DNA from: Sanderia malayensis
Taxonomy: Eukaryota > Cnidaria > Scyphozoa > Semaeostomeae > Pelagiidae
DNA length: 64,000 nt
Assembly (NCBI GenBank): GCA_013076295.1
Contig: RQOL01000660.1
Span: 4,898,001-4,962,000 of the forward strand
Direction: 5' to 3'
This document shows, one piece after another, positions 1 to 10,021 of the stretch. The notes below the pieces were generated by a model. The model was not told where the DNA came from, searched no databases, and was given only the letters and a program-made list of their open reading frames with translations. Within the stretch, counting starts at the first letter, position 1; each line of letters begins with the position of its first letter. Position numbers and translations under genes: made by a program.

Positions 1-52
1 ACATGCATTGCTCGCATCACTGAACCGAGGTTGTGATAAAAGTTCTCAATAC

Positions 53-3000
53 CTTAATAGAGTCTTCATCTGATTCATACTCGCCATCGCTAGAATAAGA
101 CAGAAAGGAATGAACTGCAGCTTATTTTATGCAAATGTACAAAAACTGAATTTCTAATACTCGTTGCAGTTTGCGTACGCATTTATTGATATTGCAGTTT
201 AAATACGTCTCAGCAACTACGTATAAAGGAACTTGCATAAATTCGGATGACATTATAAGAGTAAACAACAAAACATACTCACTCTTCTTCCTTATCATGG
301 ACCGAATTCACATCACTGACTGATGGTGCTTGCCCGTCCATAAATTTGCTGCAAATTTAACAGAAAGGAGCATTGTTTACGTGGCTCAATGAAATAAATA
401 ACCGGCAACAATTCCATTATTATCAGATAAGATTAATTCATACTATGTTCACTTGGTGATATATAGGAGATGATGCCAAGTGAAAGGACGATTTCAATGT
501 ACACTGAGTTATCAACGATTGCTGCCGTGTTTAACCAAGAGCCACACTCAAAATGCTTCAAAATGGCAAGAGAACAGAAACAACTTCAAAGTTATTGTTT
601 TTGATTAATTGACATCACTTGACTAGACCATGTTTTTAGTTACTATATTATTCATTCACAAGTGATTGGGAAAGATGAATGAGAAGAAAACCGCAGATAA
701 TTTCGTCAATTATATCAAAACATTAATTTTCAATGAGTTCGTGAGTTGGCGTTGAATCAGTTGTGTAGATGCATTGACTTGCCGTACTTGTAGCGTGGCT
801 GGGTAAAGCAGGTATAGTCAAGAGAACACAAGATGTTGCTTGCTCGAGATCAATCATTAAACTAAAATACTATTATAAATTCGCATAAGTTAAAACAATC
901 ATAATATGACACATCAATCAATAGTGACAGCAACAACGGATATAACATAGACAAACGACACGGTCACAAGTACATCACAGGAAAACAATATAACTAACAC
1001 GAACATGATTCTACTTCTAATATTTTAACACAGACATGATACAATTTATATTTACGCAAGCATAATATTACATCTTCCCCTCCCTTACAAGTTGAAAAAC
1101 GAAAAAGTGTGCATGCATTAATGTGCCACAACATTTCCAAAGCGAATGGGGGGATTAACGACCTGTCGGAGAAAAGGGGGTCGGTTGGGCCTGGCAGCAC
1201 CACCTCCAATATCCCTTTGGTTCCCAGCTGCTGGATCGATCTCCGCCTCTACAGTTTCAGAAGGGGTAATGCCTGGGGTTTCTGGCCCTGGATGGACTGG
1301 GATACCTGGACTTAAGGGTAAGACACAGGGCTTCAAGAGATTATGATGCGCAACAAGAGATTTTCCCATGGACGATGTTAACCGGTAATTAACCCCATCT
1401 CTTGACTGTATTCTGTAAGGGCCAGTCCATCGTTTACCAAATTTCCAATGCTTGGGGCGCCAAAGCCAGACCGTCTGTCCCGACTCAAAGGGCTGCCAGT
1501 TTCTCTTACTCTTGTTGTCGTACTGGGAAGCTTGCTTAGCTCTAGCATTGACTAAATTACGCTGTGCAAGTTGATTCGAGTGACTAAGAGCTTTCCTCAA
1601 TGACTGGCTATAATTTGACTGGCTGGTAGGATTTCGTAGGGGAACACCCAACTCAACTTCGATAGGCATTCGAGCTGGGCGTCCAAATACCATCTCATAG
1701 GGAGAAATACCTGTTGACTCGTGAACACTTGTGTTATACGCAAAGACTGCTTGGGCTAGCCAATCATCCCAATCGACATTATGTTCTGAAACAAAGCTAG
1801 ATATGATACTTTGAAGGGTACGATTTTGTCTCTCTACAAGTCCATCACATTGAGGATGGTAGGCAGTGGTACGGGTCTTTTTGATGCCCATCAAACCATA
1901 TATTTCATGCATTAGTATGCTATCAAAATTGCGACCCTGGTCGGAATGGAGAACTGTAGGTGGGCCAAAACGAGAAAAAACATGAGACACAAGAATATTA
2001 GCTACAGTCGACGCTTTCTGATCTGGAGTAGGGAATGCTTCACACCATTTGGTGAAGTGGTCCATGAGCACAAGTATATGTTTGTTGCCGCGTGATGTTT
2101 CCTTAATAGGCCCCATATAGTCCATAGCCCAAAAAACAAATGGCTCGCTAATCTGAATTGGTTGTAAAGGGGCCTTGGTGTTGTGTGGATTCTGCTTAAT
2201 TTGGCTACATTCAGGACAGCTTTGAATAAATGATTTAATTGATGCATGCATTTGAGGCCAAAAGAACCGCTCTTTAGCCCTGTAGATAGTGCGAGTAATA
2301 CCCATGTGACCACCAGAAGGGCCACTGTGTAGACTGTGGAGGACGCCATTTACTAAGTTTTGGGGCACAACAACAACATTATTGGGAAAAGAGCTATCAG
2401 GGTCTATTGATTTCATTAATAAGCCACGATCCACAAAAAGTTGGCCCCAACACGACCAATATGACGACAAGTGTTGATGTTTCGACCACACAAATGATGG
2501 GGGCCGAGGAAAGCCCTGTTCTTTCATTTCAATGACCTTCAAAATATTGGGGTCTTGGTGTTGAGCGGTGTACAAATCTGTGTCTGGGATAAGACCAACA
2601 AAGCAGTTGACAGGGGTGTTCGTGGAATGGTTGGGTGGCGCAGAGGGAGAAGGGGAACATCTATGGTTTAAGCGAGAGAGAGCGTCTGCATTTTGGTTTG
2701 AGGCCCCGGGGCGGTGTGAAACAACAAAATCAAATTCTTGGAGGGTCATAATCCATCTGGCAATTCTACCTTTAGCTTGGATAGAATGTAGCCACTTCAA
2801 AGCTCTATTATCAGTAATGAGTTGAAACTGACGGCCCAAAAGATATACACGAAAATGGTCAGTTGCAAACACAACAGCCAATGCTTCTTTCTCCATTGCT
2901 GTGTAATTTTGTTCTCGGCTGGTGAGAATTCGACTGGCATATGATATGACCCTTTCATGGCCTGATTCATCAAGCTGGGTTAAGACAGCACCAAGCCCAA

Positions 3001-6000
3001 CATCTGATGCGTCAGTTTGTAGGATAAAGGTCTTGTTCAAGCAAGGGTAGGCTAAAATAGGTGCTGAGCAGAGGCAGGTTTTGAGGTATTCAAATGCTTT
3101 TTGGGTGATATCTGTCCATAGAAATCGAGTAGCTTTTTTAGTGAGGGCCATTAGGGGAGAGGCAATGGTGGCAAATTCCGGTATAAACCGCCTGTAGTAG
3201 CCTGCAAGTCCCAGAAAGGATCGTAGCTCCTCCAGGGTAGAAGGGGCTGGGATGTCTTGAATTGCCTTAACCTTTTTGGGGTCAGTATGGATGCCGTCTT
3301 TAGAAATAGTATGCCCTAAATAAGCAACCTCGTGCGAGCCAAATGAACATTTGGAAGCTTTAACACGGAGATTTTGCTCTCGAAAACGTTGCAAAACAGA
3401 TTTCAAACGATCACAATGCTGGTTGATATCTTTGGAAAAAACAATGACGTCATCAAAATAGCACAAGCAAGTTTCGTAGGCGAGACCAGACAGGACAACA
3501 CTTATGGCCCGTGAAAAGGTAGCCGGGGCAGTGGATAGACCATATGGCATGCGTAAAAATTCATATAGACCAGTAGGTGTCATGAAAGCTGTTTTCTCCC
3601 TATCTTCTGGGTCTACACTGACTTGCCAATACCCACTGCGAAGATCCAAGGTACTAAAGATGTTATACCCATTTAAGGCGTCCAGCAAGTCATCAATTCG
3701 AGGCAAGGGAATAGCGTCATGCTTAGTTACTAAATTTAATTTCCGATAGTCAATACAAAATCGATAAGACCCATCCTTTTTCTTGACAAGGACAATAGGA
3801 GAAGACCAGGGGCTTGTGCTAGGCTTGATAACACCTTGAGTAAGCATGTCCTGAACTTGCTTGTCAACCTCACCTCTGTAGTGATAGGGGAGGCGTCGAG
3901 GGTGTTGGCGGATCGGAGGGGAATCACCTGTGTTTATCTTATGAGAAATCACGGTAGTGTGGCCTAAGCCATTGTTAAACACATCTGGATATTCAAGCAA
4001 AGTCTGGAACAGCTGATTACGATCATGGCTAGATAAACTAGAGCTAATAGCTGTCTCTAATTCTTGCAATGTGCAAGGGTCCATGCTTGGCTGGCAAACA
4101 ACACTAGCACAAATATTATCAACAGATGATCTCAGTCTAGCTGGAAGAGATTCAACAACTGGAAGAAATTTTGCAACTTTCTGACCAGAATGTAATTCGA
4201 CTGGAGACTCTGAGGAGTTCAAAACACGTACAAAGACCTTACTATGGCTTGACTGATTCAAGGTTGATGCAATAATAAGGGGAGAATCGTCTAAACTACA
4301 CACCATACCTAACTGTTCAGAATACCCTCGAGGTAACTTAGCTTGTAAAATACACTCACTACGACCAGGGATGGAAAAACTATCAACAAGAGTGAGGGTG
4401 ACTGGCCCTTGGCTGGACGACTGGGCAAAGCCAGAAGGCGGACCCACCTGAGGAGAACTGGACAGGATCGAACAATTAGAGGAAGTTGAACCAGAAGGTG
4501 GGGCCCAAGGTATCAAGGGAGTACTGCCATGTGGCCCATTTAAGAAATAGGAATCCCCAGAATAAGCCAAGTGTAATTGAAAGGCAACAATAAAATCCCA
4601 TCCCAGAATGCATTGGAAGGGTTGTAGCATATTATTACATACAAGAAATTTAAACTTAAATGCAAAATCACAACCAGGAAATGAGAACTGGAAGACCGCT
4701 GCACCAGCAGGTTGTAACGGTTGTCCAGTAATAGATAAACAAGTGTTGGAACTACTTCCAAGTAACGGTGGGACAATGTTTTGCTGTGTACAGCTCTGAA
4801 AAATGCGTTGGAAAGCATCAAAACTCAAAATAGATTGCATTGACCCTGTGTCAACAAGAGCTGACAACTGTACACCAGTAAAATTACAAGAAACAAGGGG
4901 TTGGCAAGGAACTAGGGCACGTGGAGCAACAGAAGTAGTTCCAAAAGCAAAAGTAGTGGGATGCTCATCACTCCAACCTAATAGTGAGGCATCCCCTGAA
5001 AGTTTAAAGGAAACTTACGATCTGGTTGTTGACGTAGATCAGAATTTGGCTGAGATAAATCAAAGTTATTCGCACAGTTCTGTGGATGATGGCCCCAGCC
5101 ATTGCAAAGGGTACATTTCTGTGCTCTCTGACGTTTGTCGCAATTCCGGACGATATGACCAGGTGCACCACAGAAGAAACAGCGAACAGAAGAACCAGGA
5201 CGACGAGGAGGCATGACAGACGATGGTTGACGAGCAGCTGATGATGAAATTGCAGCGATCAAACTGGCTTGTCCTTCAGCGAGCTTGCTCAGTAGGCCAG
5301 TAACATTATCCAGCTGTAATTGTTGTTGTTGTTGTTGCTGGTACAGAGGTTTATCCTCCATGGCCAAGGGGCTGGTGGCAACAGCGGCACACGCAGTGGC
5401 AGGGCTGGTGGGCAACCGTTGGAGTGAACGAAACCGCTGAGCAAATGACGTCATTGTGGCCAAGGTTGGCGTAGGATCAGATTCCAACAACTTTAATTGT
5501 AGCTCTTCTGGCAAACCTTTAAAGAACTGCCGGCGTAGCAAGGCATCAAAAGCCGGTCCAGATAAATCCGGTTCAGCGTTCCGGAGTGATTCTTTCAGAC
5601 GCCAAAGGAAGAGTGTGGGATCTTCAGCGGGGCGAAGGCGATGGTCTTCAAACTCTCGATAATACCGCTCACGGTCAGTTGGAGGGCAAAAACACTTGTG
5701 CAGGCTGGCGACCAAGCTGTCCAGAGATGTTTTATCCCCATCTGAGAGGGTTTCATAATATGTGGCGGCCGGACCATCAAGAAAGGCTGGAAGCTTTAGG
5801 AGTTGCGCTTCGGTATTCCATTTGTTAGCGGCAGCACATCGCTGAAATTGACGAATCCAGACACCAAAATCCCCAGAAGTAAAAGGAGTTGGTAAAATGC
5901 TTGAAGCCATACCTGTGCTCCTGTCACCAATTTGTAGCGTGGCTGGGTAAAGCAGGTATAACTCAAGAGAACACGAGATGTTGCTTGCTCGAGATCAATC

Positions 6001-9000
6001 ATTAAACTAAAATACTATTATAAATTCGCATAAGTTAAAACAATCATAATATGACACATCAATCAATAGTGACAGCAACAACGGATATAACATAGACAAA
6101 CGACACGGTCACAAGTACATCACAGGAAAACAATATAACTAACACGAACATGATTCTACTTCTAATATTTTAACACAGACATGATACAATTTATATTTAC
6201 GCAAGCATAATATTACATACTTCCTCTATTAAAGTCCCTCCTCGAATAAGCGCCCATGGCTTAGAGTAGAATAAACGCTCCCTCAGCAGGCCATATTTTG
6301 AAATAAACGCGTCTTCGTACGCCAAAAATTTAAATAGTTAGGAAACGTTCTCAAAATTTACGTAGGCCGAAATTTTTCACAAGTTTCCACGCCAAACGCT
6401 GAAAAAAAGCTCAGTGAACGGCGAAGACCTTCGGGCCTAAATGCATGGAATGTACTTTTAATGTCTATCTTTGGCTGCTGACCACTGAAATAAACGCCCC
6501 CTAAAAATGCTGGAAATAATAAACGCCCACAACTCTCGTTTAATAGATGTAATACGGTGTGTACGTTGTTCATTTCTGTCGTGCTTAAAGAACTCTGTTG
6601 CACATCATAATGAAGTTTAACGTTGAGCTATTCATGAAAATCACTCAGTAAATGTGTTTAAATGTAAATTTTTTGACATTTTACGTCGAACCAAGTAACA
6701 GAGACCTTACGGAAGGATGGGGTCGCAGAACGAGATCGCGTGGACCTCCAGGTAAGTATTTCACCCATCTAACAGTAAAGACCAATTATTACAAAGGGAT
6801 ACAACAAAAAACGGAATAAGCAAAATAATGCGGAATGACAAGGAATATTGAAGATAATGAGTGAATGTGGTGGAATATTCCTCAATACTCTTCCCATTCC
6901 ATATTCTACCATTCCAGGTTTAAGCTGTGTATGCAAACCTCAAATACTCTTCTTCCATTTCATCTGGCTCAAGTTGGTGTGATATTTTCTCCAGTTGCTC
7001 CTGAATAAGAAATATAATATTTAATAGGTTATTAATGTTGTTTATATATTGCTAATGCTGTGTTATCCAGTGTTTGAACAATCCCAGGTATCTGAAAATA
7101 CTGAATGAAAATTATAATTTGTAATTAGAGTAGAAACAAGAAAGTAGACTTAGTTCAAGTCTGTCTGATGATTGCGTAAGCATGAAACTTTGAGTTACAG
7201 AGAACTAAGTCTACTTTCTTGTTTCTACTCTATTATCGCTCTGTACTTCTGTACATCGAGCACTGTGGTACCAGCATAGACAACACGAATCTATAGATAT
7301 AATTTGTAATTATACACAAACCTTCATTGCAGCTAACCTTCTGCATTCCTGGCTTTTCTTAGCTTCAAATTCAGCAGTTGGTAATCTCTCATCCTTCTGT
7401 AACGAAAAGAGAGGGTCCACCATTGAGAGAGTCAACCAGTGAGAGATTCAACCAGTGAGAGAGGGTCCACCATTCAGAGAGTCAGCCATTGATTGTGAAA
7501 TACGTAAGTGTGTTTTGATACAAGAAAATAGATTCCCGAGGTTGATTTAAGATTTGCAATGTTTTTCCTGTTTGATTCTAACAATTCTAAGTTTTTTCAA
7601 TTAAAGATCCATTTTCAACCAACAAAGCAGACCTCGGAAGTATGGAGCCTTCCTCTTGTTTATCAACGAAGCGCCTACGTAGTTACATGAATTTTTGTTG
7701 ATCATCTTGTTGATAAACAAGAGGAAGGCTCCATACTTACGGGGTTTCCATACTGCTTTGTTGGTTGACGATGGGTCTTCAAAGCGCCGCATTTACAAAA
7801 AAGATAACTGCGGCGCTCATTCAGGGGCGGCGCTCATACGGGGCAGCGCTCACTCGAATAAATACGGTAATCATTAAGTAACGTGATATTATTCCGAAAA
7901 AACAACATTTTTTGTCGAGACATCATTAAAACCAGGAACAATTATGGTGTGAAACAGTTAAATGAAACAAGTGTAATTTGTGTCCACAAACAAATCTTGC
8001 AATAGATGCAAAAGTTAATATACTTACCAAGGATAATTGCCCAACTTGATAAATAAGATCAAATACATCTGCCTTGAGATCCGTTGACCTAAAACAAACA
8101 AATTAACAATCAAATAAAGCATCCAATCCAATCCAGTCAAGCAACAATCGCCTGAGATTTAATCCTGTTTTAAAGGTTGTTGTTGTTGCTAAAGGAAACG
8201 GACTTACGTATAACAATCACGTAATCTATGGCATTTAACGGTAAAACGTATAGAGAATTAGATAGGAAAATAGACTCTCACGAGATAGAAAGGAGGTAGA
8301 GTCGTGGATGTATAACTAAACTGTTGGTTTAGCTTGAGGATATTATGCTTTGTATATATTTGTGAAGAAAAGAGTAAAAGGCTTCAGTTGTTATTTTTCC
8401 TGTTCCAACCCTAAATACAACAAATCCAAACTACATATGTATAGATGATGACAAGTAATAGACCAACAGTTTGTAAAGGTTCCTATTTGCAAAAGCAAAT
8501 TGTCAATGCGGCAATTCTGTGGGGTTTTTCAGAGGTAAGGGACCATATGGACCTGATCCTGGTGTAGTATCATTCCAGAGTTGCATTTAACTCTGGAATG
8601 ATGCTGCCAACAAGCACAACTGTCTACAAGCCAGTCCATAGCATATGATAGAACATCAACAAATATAACAATTTTGAAGAACTTTACCATCAAGTTTACT
8701 GACAAATAAGATACAATAGTTACAAATCAGCAAACTCATTCTTTTCAACAATATTTAAGCAAAATGCATCCACTGTTCCCATCATGTAGGACAGGGTATG
8801 TTGCACAAAAATCTTTCAGAAACTAGCATATACACTGTATAGAACCATAATGCCGTAAATTTAAGCAATATTTACATATACTTGACCAAATCGCTTCGTT
8901 CTTTTTTACAACAATTAGGTTTTTCAAGAGTAATAATTCCTCAATAATTAAAAACACAAGGACATCACAAGACCACCTTGCATAAGAAAATGGACAACAT

Positions 9001-10021
9001 TAATTCACAAGTCTGGCCTTCTCTCTCCTGTTTTTAAAGATTTGGAAAAGAATTTTGATGAAACACCAAACATAGCTCATTGCTGCATTTCCATTGATGC
9101 ATTTGGTATAAGAAAGCAAGTTATGTTTGTCCAAAGAAAGTCAAAGAATTAGATTTTGTATATTATGACAGCTGCATGATGTGCCTGGAAAGACAGAGAC
9201 TGTTGCACACCTGAAGTATTTGTCTTCATATCTAATGGGTGAAAATCTGATAGGAAATTTTCCATGAAATACAAATTTGCAAATAAATGCCATACGGAAA
9301 CCCGAGAACCTGTTATCAAGGCATGTCACTCGAACATTTCAAGTCCCTTCAAAAAGCTGCAAATTAGTCACTCGAGTCAAAGGACTTGACTGCAAAAGAA
9401 AACAAAAACATACTTTTTGTAAGCGACTCTTCTTTCCGGAGAAGTCACTCCAAGATCAGGTAAATCTCTGCCACGTAAGTCGTCAATCTACAAATAACAC
9501 AAATAAATACAAGATTAACATTATAATAATCATAATCTCATCGTTTTTATCTTTTGTCCCCTATTGTGGATCATTAGGCCTACAATAGTGGACAAAAGTC
9601 CCCGGGACTTTGCTCCCTGTGAGCAGAATGCGACCCCCAACTTTGCCCACCCCCAAACAATATTGTCTTGTGCAACAGTCTTTTCTCATCGCCCAGCAAA
9701 AAGAATTTTGGCGATATTGGGTACAACTGTCTCTAGAGACAGCATTGGGGGAGGGGAATGAACTATTTGCGTGTAAAACTTGCAAAAATCCTGGGTGCCC
9801 TAGAATGTTTGTCCCTTATATTATAATATAGGCGCTTAACTTAACTTAGCTTATTTGCTGACCAACTCAACCCAATGTATAGGTAATTTGTAATTTTACA
9901 TCTGCGACATTTAAGAACAATTTAACAAATTTAAGTCATTACCTTTCGCTTCAATTCATCAATTTCCCTTTGAATCTTTGGCAATTTCCTTGTGTCAGTT
10001 GCCATATTGATAAATTCTTCC
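53..10021 (-). CDS. Seven-exon gene for an unidentified charged helical protein (partial, 3' end off window)
   Basis: Seven exons on the minus strand chain with correct splice sites and matching phases: 9943-10021, 9414-9487, 8028-8088, 7322-7396, 6939-7000, 283-348 and 53-89. The likely start is the ATG at 10005, inside the first exon, with A at -3 and G at +4. The frame is also open upstream of it, so an earlier exon is possible. The encoded stretch is about 145 residues, rich in Lys/Glu/Leu with coiled-coil character in the first exon (KLPKIQREIDELKRK). It turns acidic at its C-terminal side (DKEEDDGEYESDEDSIK). It continues past the left edge. I do not recognise the family. The support is that six independent junctions all keep the frame open, which is unlikely by chance. 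A gypsy retrotransposon and several foldback repeats occupy its introns. Only the exon sequences are claimed; expression is inferred. Confidence 0.7.
789..1072 (-). repeat. 3' LTR of the gypsy element
   Basis: 284 bp, starting TGTAGCGTGG and ending ATATTACA on the plus strand. It is near-identical to 5933-6217. It is preceded by the TACT duplication and followed inward by the polypurine tract. Confidence 0.95.
1073..1088 (-). other. Polypurine tract of the gypsy element
   Basis: On the minus strand this is a purine run (GGGAGGGGAAGA at its end) directly abutting the 3' LTR. That is the expected position for the plus-strand primer of reverse transcription. Confidence 0.8.
1118..5014 (-). CDS. 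pol: gypsy Pol: protease, reverse transcriptase, RNase H, integrase
   Basis: The frame is open from 5014 down to the stop at 1118. There is no good ATG at its head, so expression by -1 frameshifting from gag is expected. Residues below are counted from the TTG codon at 4867. The aspartic protease motif is DTGS (Asp6). Reverse transcriptase catalytic Asps are 408 (LDLRSG) and 472-473 (YFDD). RNase H has Asp619, Glu659 and Asp686. The integrase zinc-binding residues are His847, His854, Cys884 and Cys887. The DDE triad is Asp916, Asp976 and Glu1012, a D35E spacing. A GPY/F-like WTGPY segment follows near the C-terminus. All key residues are present and no stop interrupts the frame, so the protein could be active. 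A Pol of about 1.3 kb residues is usual for Ty3/gypsy. Confidence 0.95.
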   Translation of the reverse strand, partial: VSFKLSGDASLLGWSDEHPTTFAFGTTSVAPRALVPCQPLVSCNFTGVQLSALVDTGSMQSILSFDAFQRIFQSCTQQNIVPPLLGSSSNTCLSITGQPLQPAGAAVFQFSFPGCDFAFKFKFLVCNNMLQPFQCILGWDFIVAFQLHLAYSGDSYFLNGPHGSTPLIPWAPPSGSTSSNCSILSSSPQVGPPSGFAQSSSQGPVTLTLVDSFSIPGRSECILQAKLPRGYSEQLGMVCSLDDSPLIIASTLNQSSHSKVFVRVLNSSESPVELHSGQKVAKFLPVVESLPARLRSSVDNICASVVCQPSMDPCTLQELETAISSSLSSHDRNQLFQTLLEYPDVFNNGLGHTTVISHKINTGDSPPIRQHPRRLPYHYRGEVDKQVQDMLTQGVIKPSTSPWSSPIVLVKKKDGSYRFCIDYRKLNLVTKHDAIPLPRIDDLLDALNGYNIFSTLDLRSGYWQVSVDPEDREKTAFMTPTGLYEFLRMPYGLSTAPATFSRAISVVLSGLAYETCLCYFDDVIVFSKDINQHCDRLKSVLQRFREQNLRVKASKCSFGSHEVAYLGHTISKDGIHTDPKKVKAIQDIPAPSTLEELRSFLGLAGYYRRFIPEFATIASPLMALTKKATRFLWTDITQKAFEYLKTCLCSAPILAYPCLNKTFILQTDASDVGLGAVLTQLDESGHERVISYASRILTSREQNYTAMEKEALAVVFATDHFRVYLLGRQFQLITDNRALKWLHSIQAKGRIARWIMTLQEFDFVVSHRPGASNQNADALSRLNHRCSPSPSAPPNHSTNTPVNCFVGLIPDTDLYTAQHQDPNILKVIEMKEQGFPRPPSFVWSKHQHLSSYWSCWGQLFVDRGLLMKSIDPDSSFPNNVVVVPQNLVNGVLHSLHSGPSGGHMGITRTIYRAKERFFWPQMHASIKSFIQSCPECSQIKQNPHNTKAPLQPIQISEPFVFWAMDYMGPIKETSRGNKHILVLMDHFTKWCEAFPTPDQKASTVANILVSHVFSRFGPPTVLHSDQGRNFDSILMHEIYGLMGIKKTRTTAYHPQCDGLVERQNRTLQSIISSFVSEHNVDWDDWLAQAVFAYNTSVHESTGISPYEMVFGRPARMPIEVELGVPLRNPTSQSNYSQSLRKALSHSNQLAQRNLVNARAKQASQYDNKSKRNWQPFESGQTVWLWRPKHWKFGKRWTGPYRIQSRDGVNYRLTSSMGKSLVAHHNLLKPCVLPLSPGIPVHPGPETPGITPSETVEAEIDPAAGNQRDIGGGAARPNRPPFLRQVVNPPIRFGNVVAH
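4958..5008 (-). promoter_or_regulatory. Programmed -1 ribosomal frameshift signal (gag to pol)
   Basis: The canonical slippery heptamer TTTAAAC (5008-5002) lies in the gag frame as T TTA AAC, eight codons before the gag stop. A 6-nt spacer (5001-4996) follows. Next comes a hairpin whose 7-bp outer stem is GGGATGC (4995-4989) with GCATCCC (4964-4958); an inner CACT/AGTG pairing can extend it. The pol frame is -1 to gag and opens at 5014, giving a 37-nt overlap. All parts of a textbook -1 signal are therefore present. Confidence 0.85.
4978..5910 (-). CDS. gag: gypsy Gag with two CCHC zinc knuckles
   Basis: 310 residues. This is the structural protein that packages element RNA. The N-terminal two-thirds has the helical capsid-like character of retrotransposon Gag. 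A glutamine run sits near residue 195. Two C-X2-C-X4-H-X4-C nucleocapsid knuckles lie near residues 244-275 (CFFCGAPGHIVRNC and CTLCNGWGHHPQNC). The start at 5910 is only one base beyond the primer-binding candidate, so the translated leader within the internal region is very short. It ends at 4978, overlapping the open pol frame by 37 nt. Confidence 0.93.
   Translation of the reverse strand: MASSILPTPFTSGDFGVWIRQFQRCAAANKWNTEAQLLKLPAFLDGPAATYYETLSDGDKTSLDSLVASLHKCFCPPTDRERYYREFEDHRLRPAEDPTLFLWRLKESLRNAEPDLSGPAFDALLRRQFFKGLPEELQLKLLESDPTPTLATMTSFAQRFRSLQRLPTSPATACAAVATSPLAMEDKPLYQQQQQQQLQLDNVTGLLSKLAEGQASLIAAISSSAARQPSSVMPPRRPGSSVRCFFCGAPGHIVRNCDKRQRAQKCTLCNGWGHHPQNCANNFDLSQPNSDLRQQPDRKFPLNFQGMPHY
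5912..5929 (-). other. Primer-binding site candidate
   Basis: The minus-strand sequence TGGTGACAGGAGCACAGG starts three bases inside the 5' LTR. It opens with TGG, complementary to a tRNA CCA end. I cannot assign the tRNA; perhaps only the first 10-12 nt pair. Confidence 0.6.
5933..6217 (-). repeat. 5' LTR of the gypsy element
   Basis: 285 bp, the promoter-bearing copy for the minus-strand element. By eye it differs from the other LTR at two substitutions and one single-base indel. It is followed by the second TACT duplication at 6218-6221. Confidence 0.95.
7127..7231. repeat. Perfect 30-bp inverted repeat (hairpin)
   Basis: Arms 7127-7156 and 7202-7231 are exact reverse complements, with a 45-nt spacer. 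It lies in the intron between exons 4 and 5 of the left-hand gene and resembles a small foldback element. Confidence 0.8.
7409..7492. repeat. Short minisatellite
   Basis: Four to five imperfect copies of a unit of about 17-18 bp (GAGAGTCAACCAGTGA and variants) lie just outside exon 4 of the left-hand gene. Confidence 0.6.
7607..7773. repeat. Foldback element with long inverted arms
   Basis: Arms at about 7607-7672 and 7706-7773 are reverse complements, apart from a small substitution block near the outer third. The arms share CAACCAACAAAGCAG and GGAGCCTTCCTCTTG. It has no coding potential. Confidence 0.75.
9590..9815. repeat. Foldback element, family shared with 23383-23655
   Basis: The ends are GGACAAAAGTCC and GTTTGTCCC in inverted orientation. 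The interior (GAGCAGAATGCGACCCCC, TTTTGGCGATATTG) matches the copy at 23383-23655. Just to the left, at 9551-9567, CTTTTGTCCCCTATTGT is the inverse of ACAATAGTGGACAAAAG, suggesting a nested or partial second copy. Confidence 0.7.

Larger units (their letters stand above)
789..6217 (-). mobile_element. Complete Ty3/gypsy LTR retrotransposon
   Basis: A 5.4-kb element on the minus strand. Two LTRs (789-1072 and 5933-6217) begin TG and end CA, and are flanked by a 4-bp target duplication TACT (785-788 and 6218-6221). A primer-binding candidate, gag, pol and a polypurine tract lie between the LTRs in canonical order. Both ORFs are intact. The LTRs differ by eye at only two substitutions and one indel, so insertion was recent. 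The order protease, reverse transcriptase, RNase H, integrase places it in Metaviridae (Ty3/gypsy). No env ORF and no clear chromodomain are seen. It lies in intron 6 of the left-hand host gene, in that gene's orientation. Confidence 0.95.
782..6557. repeat. Small inverted-repeat element interrupted by the gypsy insertion
   Basis: The left end reads CCGTACTTCCTCTATTAAAG once the gypsy element and one TACT copy are removed (782-788 joined to sequence from 6222). The right end at about 6520-6557 is its imperfect reverse complement, ending in TACGG. The host element would be about 350 bp. The same terminal motif, followed by runs of AAGCGCCC, recurs at 20155-20343 and at 7800-7868, so this is a dispersed foldback family. 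No coding capacity is seen. Confidence 0.5.

Noticed and set aside
2002..2349. ORFs inside the gypsy pol region in other frames
   Set aside because: Shadows of the pol frame, with no independent motifs.
6218..7868. A single large MITE spanning from the gypsy right flank to 7868
   Set aside because: The interval contains two host exons (6939-7000 and 7322-7396); a nearer matching terminus at about 6557 explains the left element better.
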